Source of the DNA: SAT2750 sp964476375
GTDB taxonomy: Bacteria > Planctomycetota > Planctomycetia > Pirellulales > Pirellulaceae
Assembly (NCBI GenBank): GCA_964476375.1
Contig: CAYYZW010000234.1
Span: 1 to 55,744 of the forward strand
DNA length: 55,744 bases
Direction: 5' to 3'
Part shown: piece by piece, positions 44,514 through 53,058 of the stretch
Layout of the letters: each line of letters opens with the position of its first letter
Numbering within the stretch: the first letter of the stretch is position 1
Notes under the pieces: generated by a model
The model's input: only the letters and a program-made list of their open reading frames with translations
Told to the model about the DNA's origin: nothing
Database searches by the model: none
Translations under genes and position numbers: made by a program

Positions 44514-47500
44514 TTACTTACGCATACAGCATTTCTTGTACTTCTTGCCACTTCCACAAGGGCAGGGATCATTCCGACCAACCGAGGGGCCGACACGGCG
44601 GGCAGGCTGGAAGTCGACAGGCCCCTCGCTGGACTCGATGGCAGCTTCCTGCTGCTGCCCAATGTCGGACGCCGCTGATGCATCCGCATGGGTTGCAGAC
44701 GTTTCTACCCAGGTTGAGCCAACAAACCCCTCGTCCAGTTGCTCGATCCGGAACACCAGGTCTGTCACGCGTTCACTGATCGAATCCCACATCTGGTCGA
44801 AGAGCTCGCGCCCGAGTCGCTTGTATTCGACCTTGGGGTCCTTCTGGGCATAACCCTGCAGCCCCACGGCACTTCGCAGGTGATCCATTGCCAGCAGGTG
44901 GTCCTTCCAGGCGGCATCGACGATCTCCAGGAGCAGGGTCCTTTCCATGCGACGAATTTCTGGGCAGAAACGATCCTCGATTGCGTTTACAAGCCGAACT
45001 TGCATCCTGTGCCGGTTCAGCTTGGCCAGTTCCTCGCTACTGGACTCCACTTCGAGCTTCTCCTTGAGCCAGCCACTAAGCTGGTCCAGGCTTCCGTTAT
45101 TTCCGCTGACCTTGCCTGCCGTGATTTCTTCATCCTCGTCGACGAACATCTCGTCGACGTGCCGGTGAACCTCGGCGACCATCTCCGCTACCTTGTGCTG
45201 GTTATCCAGGCTGCATTGCATCAGGATTTCACGGATTTCCCTGCGTTGCTTGCCCCGCAGGGTTTCGATCGAGATCTCTGCCTGGAATCGCTCACGAGCC
45301 CATTCCACAAGCCCTTCCCGGTCAAGGTGTCCGGCATCCCCGCTCCCCTGCGTGTACCGGAGGAGTCCGGCCATCACCGGGTATTCTGCTTCCCGCAGGG
45401 CATAAGACTGCTTCGCCCTTTCCAGGACGAATTCCTTGAACTGCTCGGGCTCTTCTTCAATGTCAGCGATTTCCGCCCGTTCGATTTCGAGACCAAACTT
45501 GTTCTGAATCCACCCCAGGGTGGTGCGAACCGAAAAGTCAGGTTCCAGGAAGAGAGCCCCTTCCTCCAGTTCGATCCCGTTAATCGCAGCCCGGGATTTT
45601 TCGATCAAGAATTCTGCCACGTCATCCACGCCAATCCGTTTCAGATCCCGGTCTCGCAGCGAGAGCCCCCACTGGCGATTTGCGTAATTGGTAAGTGCTT
45701 CCCAGTTCCATTCATCGGCATCAAGATCTGGGTCCAGGTTTTCGATAATCGTGTCCTGGACCATTGTCTCTGCGGAGCGATTGGCCTCATCCAGGGCAAA
45801 AGATTCGGCGGTTCGGAAGTCCATGCCGCGAAAATCACGACCGTCGAGGTTGGTTCCGAGCAAGTTCCCTGCCCATTCGGCAAAAGAGTCGCCACCAAAG
45901 TTGATGTCGAGAAAATTATCGATATGGAGATCGACCTGTTGCTCGATGCTCTCGATCACCATGGAATTGACATTTTCACCGTCCAGGATTCTCTGGCGGT
46001 AGGAATAGACTCGTGTCCGCTGGTAATCCATTACCTCATCGTACTCGAGCAGGTTTTTGCGGATCTCGAAGTTCCGTTCCTCGACCTTCTTCTGGGCACC
46101 CTCTATTCGCCGCATGACCAGCCGGCTTTCGATCGGGTCGTCCTCTTTCATGCCAAAACGTTCCAGGAAGGTACGCATCCAGTTGGGTGCGAAAATCCGC
46201 ATCAGGTCATCTTCCAGGCAGAGGAAGAAACGACTGCTCCCGGGATCTCCCTGCCGTCCACAACGCCCTCGTAATTGGAGGTCAATGCGACGAGCCTCGT
46301 GCCTTTCCGTGCCGATCACGTGAAGCCCTTTAATCTCCTTGACTATTTCCCCCTCTTCGCTCATGGAGAGTTCATCGTCCACCTCGGTAATCGTCGCTTC
46401 CCATTCCTCGTGGGGAATATCGAGTCGGCTCTCGTATTTTTCCTGTAATCGGGACCAGGCGAGCGTTTCAGGATTGCCTCCCAGGACAATGTCGGTACCA
46501 CGACCTGCCATGTTGGTGGCAATTGTCACACCACCGAGTCGTCCTGCCTGCGAGACAATCTCCGCCTCACGCTGGTGATGCTTGGCATTGAGCACCTCGT
46601 GCTCGATCCCCCGCTTTGTCAGCAACTGTGAGAGATGCTCGCTCTTTTCGATCGAGACGGTTCCGACCAGGACCGGCCGCCCCTTGGGGTGAATGTCCTC
46701 AACACCGGAACGTTCTATAGCCCGGGCTTTTTTCTCCCCCCGCGCACGGAACTGGATTTCCTTATCGCTCTCGCTGATGATCTCACCGAGCAGTTCCTCG
46801 TCATTTTCCAGTTCCAGCACATCCCATTTATTAAGCCGTTCGATCTCATCTGCCACGGCCCGGTATTTCGCCTTCTCAGTCAGGAAAATGATGTCGGTGT
46901 ATTCCTGACGCTGGAGCGGACGGTGGGTGGGAATGACAATGACTTCCAGCTCATAGATCTTGAAGAACTCCCCGGCCTCGGTGACAGCCGTCCCGGTCAT
47001 GCCGCTGATCTTCTCGTAGAGCTTGAAGTAGTTTTGCAGTGTGATCGTTGCCAGGGTCTGGGTCTCTTCCTTGATCTTGACCCCCTCCTTGGCTTCGACC
47101 GCCTGGTGCAAACCGTCACTCCACTGGCGGCCCTCCATCAAGCGGCCGGTGAAATCATCAACGATGATGACGCCCCCGTTCTTGACGACATAATTGACAT
47201 CGCGTTTGTAGAGGTAGTGGGCCTTGAGCGAGTTGTCCAGCAGGTGAGGCCATTCCATGTTGCCGGCCGTGTAAAAGCTCTCCACGCCCGCCAGCTTTTC
47301 GGCAGCCCGGATGCCCTCGTCGGTGAGATTGGCAGACCGGTCTTTCTCGTTGACAGTGAAGTGTTCTTCTCGTTTGAGTTGGCGGGAGATGCGGTCCGCC
47401 GCCGAGTACTTGCGAATGTCGTCGTAGGCCGGGCCAGAAATGATCAGGGGGGTCCGGGCCTCATCGATGAGGATATTGTCGACCTCGTCCACGATCGCGT

Positions 47501-48200
47501 AGTGAAGCCCTCCCTGGGATTGCTGCTGCCGCTTGTTGAAGCGGTCATCCCCTCTGGCCGCGGGGCGCATGTTATCACGCAGGTAGTCAAAACCTAACTC
47601 ATTATTGGTGCCATAGGTGATGTCGCAGTCATATGCCGCCTGGCGGTCCGCGACATCCATGTTGCTCTGGATGGCGCCGACTTTTAACCCCAGCCCCAGG
47701 TAAAGTGGGGACATCCATTCCATGTCGCGACGAGCAAGGTAGTCGTTGACCGTGACCACGTGGACTCCCTTTTCAGAGAGTGCGTTCAGGTAGGCCGGGA
47801 GTGTGGCAACAAGGGTCTTTCCTTCTCCGGTTACCATCTCGGCAATGCCCCCGCCATGCAGAACCATTCCACCAATCAGCTGCTCATCGTAATGACGCAT
47901 CTGCAGGTAACGGATCCCCGCCTCCCGGCAGACAGCAAATGCCTCCACCAGCAGGTCGTCGAGAGATTCCCCTGATATTAATCGCTCCCGGAAAAGTGTT
48001 GTCTGCTGTTTCAGTTCCTCGTTGGACATGACCTGGTAAACCGGTTCCAGGTCATTCACGGCAGCAACCTTGGGCTCCAGTTGCTTCAGGTGGCGGGCAT
48101 TGGCGGACCCCACAACCGAGGTTACCAGTGTCTCGAAGAGCGAAACCAATCCTGAGCTCAGGAATGTGACGATTTCCCAGATTCGTTGCAGAGCACCCAT
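44514..48200 (-). CDS. secA: Preprotein translocase ATPase SecA (unusually long)
   Basis: 1228 residues, against 800-900 in most bacteria. Expected motifs: GGMVLHGGGIAEMVTGEGKT (Walker A), VHVVTVNDYLARRDMEWM, YGTNNELGFDYLRDNM, VDEVDNILIDEARTPLIISG, KISGMTGTAVTEAGEF, GGVTIATNMAGRGTDIVLGG, LRGRCGRQGDPGSSRFFLCLEDDLMR and the zinc-binding C terminus NDPCPCGSGKKYKKCC. The extra length lies mainly in the C-terminal scaffold/wing part (about residues 700-1100), where the ESGEV-type acidic stretches and additional helices appear. SecA drives Sec-dependent export. ATG 48200 is chosen; further open sequence upstream belongs to the leader hairpin. waaA follows. Confidence 0.96.
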   Translation of the reverse strand: MGALQRIWEIVTFLSSGLVSLFETLVTSVVGSANARHLKQLEPKVAAVNDLEPVYQVMSNEELKQQTTLFRERLISGESLDDLLVEAFAVCREAGIRYLQMRHYDEQLIGGMVLHGGGIAEMVTGEGKTLVATLPAYLNALSEKGVHVVTVNDYLARRDMEWMSPLYLGLGLKVGAIQSNMDVADRQAAYDCDITYGTNNELGFDYLRDNMRPAARGDDRFNKRQQQSQGGLHYAIVDEVDNILIDEARTPLIISGPAYDDIRKYSAADRISRQLKREEHFTVNEKDRSANLTDEGIRAAEKLAGVESFYTAGNMEWPHLLDNSLKAHYLYKRDVNYVVKNGGVIIVDDFTGRLMEGRQWSDGLHQAVEAKEGVKIKEETQTLATITLQNYFKLYEKISGMTGTAVTEAGEFFKIYELEVIVIPTHRPLQRQEYTDIIFLTEKAKYRAVADEIERLNKWDVLELENDEELLGEIISESDKEIQFRARGEKKARAIERSGVEDIHPKGRPVLVGTVSIEKSEHLSQLLTKRGIEHEVLNAKHHQREAEIVSQAGRLGGVTIATNMAGRGTDIVLGGNPETLAWSRLQEKYESRLDIPHEEWEATITEVDDELSMSEEGEIVKEIKGLHVIGTERHEARRIDLQLRGRCGRQGDPGSSRFFLCLEDDLMRIFAPNWMRTFLERFGMKEDDPIESRLVMRRIEGAQKKVEERNFEIRKNLLEYDEVMDYQRTRVYSYRQRILDGENVNSMVIESIEQQVDLHIDNFLDINFGGDSFAEWAGNLLGTNLDGRDFRGMDFRTAESFALDEANRSAETMVQDTIIENLDPDLDADEWNWEALTNYANRQWGLSLRDRDLKRIGVDDVAEFLIEKSRAAINGIELEEGALFLEPDFSVRTTLGWIQNKFGLEIERAEIADIEEEPEQFKEFVLERAKQSYALREAEYPVMAGLLRYTQGSGDAGHLDREGLVEWARERFQAEISIETLRGKQRREIREILMQCSLDNQHKVAEMVAEVHRHVDEMFVDEDEEITAGKVSGNNGSLDQLSGWLKEKLEVESSSEELAKLNRHRMQVRLVNAIEDRFCPEIRRMERTLLLEIVDAAWKDHLLAMDHLRSAVGLQGYAQKDPKVEYKRLGRELFDQMWDSISERVTDLVFRIEQLDEGFVGSTWVETSATHADASAASDIGQQQEAAIESSEGPVDFQPARRVGPSVGRNDPCPCGSGKKYKKCCMRK

Positions 48201-48548
48201 GAAAAACCGGTCGCAGGAACCAATGGAAGGTTGGGAGTCGTTTTCCACGCTGGAAAGAGAAAAAATGCCAGGCGCCGTATGAACCTGGCATGGTGGCAGC
48301 ACATGAATGGAGGACTTATCGTAGCTTATAGCGATCCTATAAATCGGTCAACTGTGACCTGTTCGAGGAGAAATGGTCGGGATTGCCATCTTTCGTATCG
48401 CACCCTCCTGCTTGCCAACTCCCCGTTGATCTGTAAACCTGCTCAGGGACAGAAAGCTTGGTTTTTGGAAGGGAATGTGGGAGTCGATCACGCCGTGTCG
48501 GGAAAAAAAGATAAAAAGCCCTTTGTTTCAGAGGATATCCAGGGGGAA
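48201..48548. other. Divergent intergenic region between secA and the MBL gene
   Basis: No convincing gene in 348 bases. The minus strand holds a terminator-like hairpin (48260-48291) and upstream a weak promoter candidate (GGTCAA at 48346-48351 as -35 complement, CTTATA at 48325-48330 as -10 complement, 15 bases apart). A GTG at 48495 in frame with the MBL gene could extend that protein by 18 residues. Confidence 0.45.
48260..48291 (-). terminator. Intrinsic terminator hairpin in the secA leader
   Basis: Perfect 8-bp stem ATGCCAGG/CCTGGCAT with 11-base loop, followed on the minus strand by six T. It points toward secA, 60 bases before its start. No gene on this strand lies just upstream, so it would act on the secA transcript itself, that is as an attenuator. 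Confidence 0.6.
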
Positions 48549-49316
48549 ATGATCCTGCTTGGTACCGGCACCTCGGTCGGTGTGCCAATGATTGGCTGTG
48601 GATGCGACGTCTGCCAGAGTGATAGTCCAGAAAACAAGCGAACCCGCACGAGTGCCATTCTTGGTCTGCCCGGGGGAAACCTGCTGATTGACACGCCGCC
48701 GGACCTGCGGGGCCAGTTGCTCAGGGAGCAGATCGGGGTCGTGGATAGTGTCCTGTTCACCCACGAACATGCCGATCATATATTCGGCCTGGATGATCTG
48801 CGGTTATTCCAGTTTTACCTTGGGCATGCCGTCCCTCTTTATTGTGAGGAAACGGTGGAGAGGCGAATCCGCGCATCCTTTGACTATGCATTTCGCTCGG
48901 ACAGGCCGACCCATGCAGGCTCCACCCCGCAGCTTGAATTCCATCGAATCAGCACGGAACCATTTGAAGTTCTTGGAACCACGGTTATCCCGATTCGCCT
49001 GAAACATGGGCCACGCTTTGAGGTGCTCGGTTTCCGCATCGGGGATATTGCCTACTGTACCGACACCAACGAGATTCCGCCGGAGAGCCTTGCCCTGCTG
49101 GAAGGACTGGATGTGCTGATCCTCGATGCACTCCGCCGGAGCAGCCATGTCACCCATTTCAGCCTGGAAGAAGCAATCGAGGTGGCTCGGCAGGTGAGAC
49201 CCGGCACGACTCTCTTTACCCACCTCTCCCATGATCTCGACCACCAGGCGACCAACCAGGGACTTCCAGAAGGTATGGCACTCGCCTACGACGGCCAGCG
49301 AATTCCGCTGCACTAA
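48549..49316 (+). CDS. Metallo-beta-lactamase-fold phosphodiesterase (PhnP-like)
   Basis: 255 residues. It starts MILLGTGTSVGVPMIGCGC, the conserved N terminus of PhnP/RNase Z-like proteins, including the CxC(x2)C zinc-type cluster (GCGCDVC). Metal ligands: LIDTPPDLR, FTHEHADHIFGLDDLR (HxHxDH complete), IRLKHGP, AYCTDTNEIP and LFTHLSHDLDH. PhnP hydrolyses cyclic ribose phosphates; other members act on cyclic nucleotides or RNA. AGGGGG just before ATG 48549 supports this start. Isolated gene: no phn neighbours. Confidence 0.88.
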   Translation: MILLGTGTSVGVPMIGCGCDVCQSDSPENKRTRTSAILGLPGGNLLIDTPPDLRGQLLREQIGVVDSVLFTHEHADHIFGLDDLRLFQFYLGHAVPLYCEETVERRIRASFDYAFRSDRPTHAGSTPQLEFHRISTEPFEVLGTTVIPIRLKHGPRFEVLGFRIGDIAYCTDTNEIPPESLALLEGLDVLILDALRRSSHVTHFSLEEAIEVARQVRPGTTLFTHLSHDLDHQATNQGLPEGMALAYDGQRIPLH

Positions 49317-49336
49317 TTTCGCCAGTCGCCCCGCCC

Positions 49337-51397
49337 CTACTGCTCACCCTGCGCCGTACGTCCGTCGAGCAGGTCGATGTAGTCGGTGGCGATTGCAAGG
49401 ACTTCCTTGTTATAGAAGGTCATCGGGAAGATCTCTTCGTCCTGGTTTGTCGCCTTTTCCAGCTCCTTGCGGTTTTCCTTGTCGACATCAATGTCTTCCC
49501 GATCCGCAAAGAACTTCTCCTCGTTAATCGAGAGATGGACACTGTCCCGCTGGGACTTGTACTTCTCGATGTTCTCGCCCAGCTCCTGGAAATCCTCGGA
49601 CTTGGATGTCCGCTTGGATGATCGCTTGGCAAGCTTTTCCACCAGGTCCTCACTGACCATCTCAAAATCAGCATGCTTGGCCCCCTCGACCTTGTCGAAT
49701 TTGATCGGGTAGTCGAGGTCGGACTCGCGTACTTTCATGTGGTTGCTGATCGAGGCCAGGACGATATCCGCCGGGACCCCTTTCATCTGGGTGCTCTCCC
49801 CGTTGGGGCGGTAAAACTGCTGCATGGTCAGCTTCAGGGCTCCCAGGTTGGGCGCGTTATTGAGACCAAACAGCTGGGAACCGAGGTCCATCAGGCTTTG
49901 CACGGTTCCCTTTCCATGTGTTGACTCGTCCCCGACGATGATCCCGCGATTGTAATCACGGATCGCCCCAGCCAGGATTTCACTGGCACTGGCACTGAAA
50001 CGGGATGTTTTGATCACCAGCGGGCCGTTCCAGGAAAGACCTTCCTGGACATCGTCGTACTTCTGCACCTTTCCATCTGGCCCCTTGACCTGGACGACCG
50101 GGCCGGTGTCGATGAACAAACCGGTCAGGTTGATTGCCTCGGTCAGGCTCCCGCCACCGTTCTGGCTCAGGTCCAGGACCACGATGTCCACGTCCTTGCT
50201 GTTGAAATCATCCAGGATCACCTGCACATCGCGAGTGGTACTCTTGAAGTCCTTCTCGCCACGTCGAGCAGCATCCATGTCCATGTAAAAACTTGGCAGG
50301 TTAATTACACCGACCTTGATGGACTCGGATTCGCTTCCCTCCTTCTGGTCAATAATCGTCCCCTTGGCTTCACTATCCTTCAGCTCGATGCGGGCTCGTG
50401 TGATGTCATAAATATTTGTCTCGGCACTTCCCTCGGAAATGACTCCCAGCCGCACGGTGGTACCGGCCTTTCCCCGGATTCTCTTGACCACGTCGTCAAG
50501 TTTCATATCGACAACATCCTCCATCTCGCCTCCCTCGCCCTGGCCGACACTGACAATCCTGTCCTGGGGTTTGAGCTTGCCATTCAGGTCTGCAGCGCCC
50601 CCGGGGATGACCTTGGAGACCACGGTGTATCCATCGATCAACTGGAGGGCTGCTCCGATTCCCTCCAGCTTGAGTCGCATCGAGATCTCGAAGTTCTCCA
50701 GGGTCCCGGGCGACATGTAAGAGGAGTGCGGATCATAACTGGTGGCAAAGGAATTGAGGAAAATCTCCAGCAACTCGTCACTGTCGGTCTGGTGCATCTG
50801 CTTGGAGAAACTGTTGTAACGACGGTGAAGGCGTTCCTGCGCTTTCTCTCCCTCGGTCTTTTCACCCTTGAGGGCAAGGAAGTTGAATTTGATTCGCTTG
50901 CGCCAGCGTTCCCGGGCTTCCTCGTCGGTCTTGGCAAAGACCATCTTCTCCGGATTGCTGATAATCGTCTCCTCGACGGTGAAATCATGTTCACTATCGA
51001 TCCACTCGTTGGCCATTGCCACTCGCTGGTCAATGCGGTTGAGCAGTCGCTCATAGACGGTGTAAACGAAGGAGACGTCTCCTTCCACGACCATGTCATC
51101 CAGTTCATTCTTCTTGGCCGTGAATTCGTCGACGTCGGACTGGAGGAAATAGAGTTTGAGTGGATCAAGCCGCTTCATCAATGACTGCATGGCCCGTCCA
51201 GCGATCTCATCATCAAGCGGGTGTTGTGACAGATGGAGATCTTTCAAACGCGAGTGGACAATCAGGGCGATCCGTCGATCCTTGGGGGAAGGACCGGTAA
51301 GTTCGTCCCCCTGCAAGGGGAAAAAGACACCCGCAATGATGGCGAATCCAAGGATCAGTGCCAGGGGAAAACGGCGCTGGGAAAGCTGTTTGCGCAT
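49337..51397 (-). CDS. prc: Tail-specific (C-terminal processing) protease, S41 family
   Basis: 686 residues from ATG 51397 with an N-terminal hydrophobic segment (FPLALILGFAIIAGVFFP). N-terminal helical domain, then SYDPHSSYMSPGTLENFEISM, PDZ (IGAALQLIDGYTVVSKVIPG), VGVINLPSFYMDMDAARRGE, VVLDLSQNGGGSLTEAINL, the active Ser in TSRFSASASEILAGAIRDYN and the Lys in STHGKGTVQSL. This is the Prc/Tsp type that cuts non-polar C termini of periplasmic proteins. The C-terminal 110 residues are highly charged (DKENRKELEKA). Frame is open to 51607, but without a signal sequence. Confidence 0.93.
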   Translation of the reverse strand: MRKQLSQRRFPLALILGFAIIAGVFFPLQGDELTGPSPKDRRIALIVHSRLKDLHLSQHPLDDEIAGRAMQSLMKRLDPLKLYFLQSDVDEFTAKKNELDDMVVEGDVSFVYTVYERLLNRIDQRVAMANEWIDSEHDFTVEETIISNPEKMVFAKTDEEARERWRKRIKFNFLALKGEKTEGEKAQERLHRRYNSFSKQMHQTDSDELLEIFLNSFATSYDPHSSYMSPGTLENFEISMRLKLEGIGAALQLIDGYTVVSKVIPGGAADLNGKLKPQDRIVSVGQGEGGEMEDVVDMKLDDVVKRIRGKAGTTVRLGVISEGSAETNIYDITRARIELKDSEAKGTIIDQKEGSESESIKVGVINLPSFYMDMDAARRGEKDFKSTTRDVQVILDDFNSKDVDIVVLDLSQNGGGSLTEAINLTGLFIDTGPVVQVKGPDGKVQKYDDVQEGLSWNGPLVIKTSRFSASASEILAGAIRDYNRGIIVGDESTHGKGTVQSLMDLGSQLFGLNNAPNLGALKLTMQQFYRPNGESTQMKGVPADIVLASISNHMKVRESDLDYPIKFDKVEGAKHADFEMVSEDLVEKLAKRSSKRTSKSEDFQELGENIEKYKSQRDSVHLSINEEKFFADREDIDVDKENRKELEKATNQDEEIFPMTFYNKEVLAIATDYIDLLDGRTAQGEQ

Positions 51398-51750
51398 GAG
51401 ATTATTGTCCAGCTTGAAAGAGCTATTAAACGAGGTCAGCGAGCGTAAGTGCTCATGCCTCCATGACTTGTCGGTTGTCAATGGTATCGGGATTGGGCCC
51501 CAGAAACAAGCTCCGTTAAATCGCTCCAATGTGGCCTGCCGGGGATGGCAGCTGGCCAAACTCGTGCGGGGAGGTTCTCTCCTGCTGCCTTTGTACCCAG
51601 GGATCACTTTCTCGCTGACTTGATTGAGGTGCTACGACAGTTTTATTAGGATTGGAGCATGATGCCGAGATCCCGGATCGTTGAACTGTCCCGGTGGCGT
51701 GATCTCGACCGACTTGTTTAACACCTGGTTGCCATTGAGAGGTTCTCTCC
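51398..51750. other. Divergent intergenic region between the tail-specific protease and a PQQ-like protein
   Basis: No supported gene in 353 bases. A plus-strand promoter candidate is TTGATT at 51620-51625 with TTATTA at 51643-51648 (17-base spacer), about 100 bases before the propeller gene. On the minus strand TTGACA occurs near 51480-51475, without a clear -10 box. Confidence 0.4.
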
Positions 51751-53010
51751 ATGAAGCGTTTTTTCGTTGGCACTTGTGCCCTGGCCGTGATCTGTATGGT
51801 TTCATCCCTGGCACATTCCCAGGAGTGGACCCGCTTCCATGGCCCCAATGGCCAGGGAGTGAGCACGCTCAAGTCCTTTCCGGCCCAGTGGACGGACAAG
51901 GATATCAACTGGAAAGCCGAACTCCCGGGTATCGGCCATTCCTCGCCGGTGGTCTGGGGAGACCAGGTCTACCTGTTCAGTGCAGATTCCAAGACGGCCG
52001 AGCGATACGTGCTTGGGATCCATGCCAAGGACGGAAGGATTGTCTGGAACCGGACATTCAAGTCCGAGGTGCACCACCTGCACCAGCGGAGCAGCTTTGC
52101 CTCCTGCACACCGGCGGTCGATGAAGAAAGAGTCTACGTGGCCTGGTCGACGCCGACCGTGACGACCTTCAAGGCTTTTACCCATGCGGGAGATGAAGTC
52201 TGGAGCGTGGATCTTGGTCGCTGGGAGAGCCAGCACGGTTTCGGTACGTCCCCGATGATCTACAAGGACCTGGTCATCCTTTCCAATTCACAGCAGGCGA
52301 ACAAGCTCAAGGAAGGACAGAAGCCGGGTGAAAGTTTCATGATGGCGTTTGATCGTCGCACGGGTGAACTGCGATGGAAAGTGGCCCGGGTAAGCGTCAA
52401 TGTCTGCTACTCCGTACCCTGTATCTATACCCCCAAGGGAGGTGAGGCAGAACTGATATGTACCAGTACGGGGAACGGGATGTTCAGCCTGAATCCTGAA
52501 ACCGGGGAACAGAACTGGGCAGTGGGGGATGCGTTCTCCATGCGTACCGTGAGTTCCCCGCTGATCGTTGGCGGGCTGCTTTATGGATCCACCGGATCCG
52601 GTGCTGGTGGGAACTACCTGGTAGGAATCCGACCTGGGAAAAACGCCGAGGTGGCCTTCAAGATTGACCGGCAGGCGCCTTACGTGCCGACCTCGGTGGC
52701 CAGCGGGAACCTGATGTTTCTCTGGTACGACAAGGGTATTGTCACTTGTATCGATGCCCGGAACGGGAATGTCCACTGGCGAGAAAGGCTCGACACGGCC
52801 TTTTCCGGTTCACCGATTCGCGTCGGCGACAAGATGTTTTGCGTGGACGAAACCGGTGTTGTCTGGGTGCTGGCAGCCGAGAAGCAGTACAAGTTGCTAG
52901 GCAAGTATCCCCTGGGCGAGGAAAGTCGATCCACGCCGGCTGTTTCCGGGGGGCAGATGTTCCTGCGGACTTATTCCCATTTGATCGCGGTGGGCGCCAA
53001 GTCACTCTAG
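51751..53010 (+). CDS. Secreted PQQ-like beta-propeller protein
   Basis: 419 residues with signal peptide (cut after VSSLAHS). Mature start EWTRFHGPNGQGVS is the usual start of planctomycete propeller proteins (WxxFRGPxGxG). Blades contain YVLGIHAKDGRIVWNRTF, MMAFDRRTGELRWKVAR, GMFSLNPETGEQNW and VTCIDARNGNVHWRERL. One propeller of about seven to eight blades fits the length. No heme or quinone ligands typical of PQQ dehydrogenases are evident, so a binding or structural role is more likely than oxidation. Confidence 0.88.
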   Translation: MKRFFVGTCALAVICMVSSLAHSQEWTRFHGPNGQGVSTLKSFPAQWTDKDINWKAELPGIGHSSPVVWGDQVYLFSADSKTAERYVLGIHAKDGRIVWNRTFKSEVHHLHQRSSFASCTPAVDEERVYVAWSTPTVTTFKAFTHAGDEVWSVDLGRWESQHGFGTSPMIYKDLVILSNSQQANKLKEGQKPGESFMMAFDRRTGELRWKVARVSVNVCYSVPCIYTPKGGEAELICTSTGNGMFSLNPETGEQNWAVGDAFSMRTVSSPLIVGGLLYGSTGSGAGGNYLVGIRPGKNAEVAFKIDRQAPYVPTSVASGNLMFLWYDKGIVTCIDARNGNVHWRERLDTAFSGSPIRVGDKMFCVDETGVVWVLAAEKQYKLLGKYPLGEESRSTPAVSGGQMFLRTYSHLIAVGAKSL

Positions 53011-53058
53011 GTTTGCCCTGTGGTGACCTTCATGTGACCTGCCGGCAGGGGACGATTC

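Noticed and set aside
44739..46274. Open frame of 511 codons opposite secA
   Set aside because: Antisense to a certain gene, no protein family features; explained by codon bias of secA leaving few stops on the other strand.
48052..48291. A SecM-like leader peptide before secA
   Set aside because: The short frame starts in the terminator stem and overlaps the secA coding region; it has no arrest-like sequence or signal peptide.
51751..53010. PQQ-dependent alcohol dehydrogenase
   Set aside because: Propeller repeats only; no active-site disulfide pair or heme motif and too short for the enzyme.
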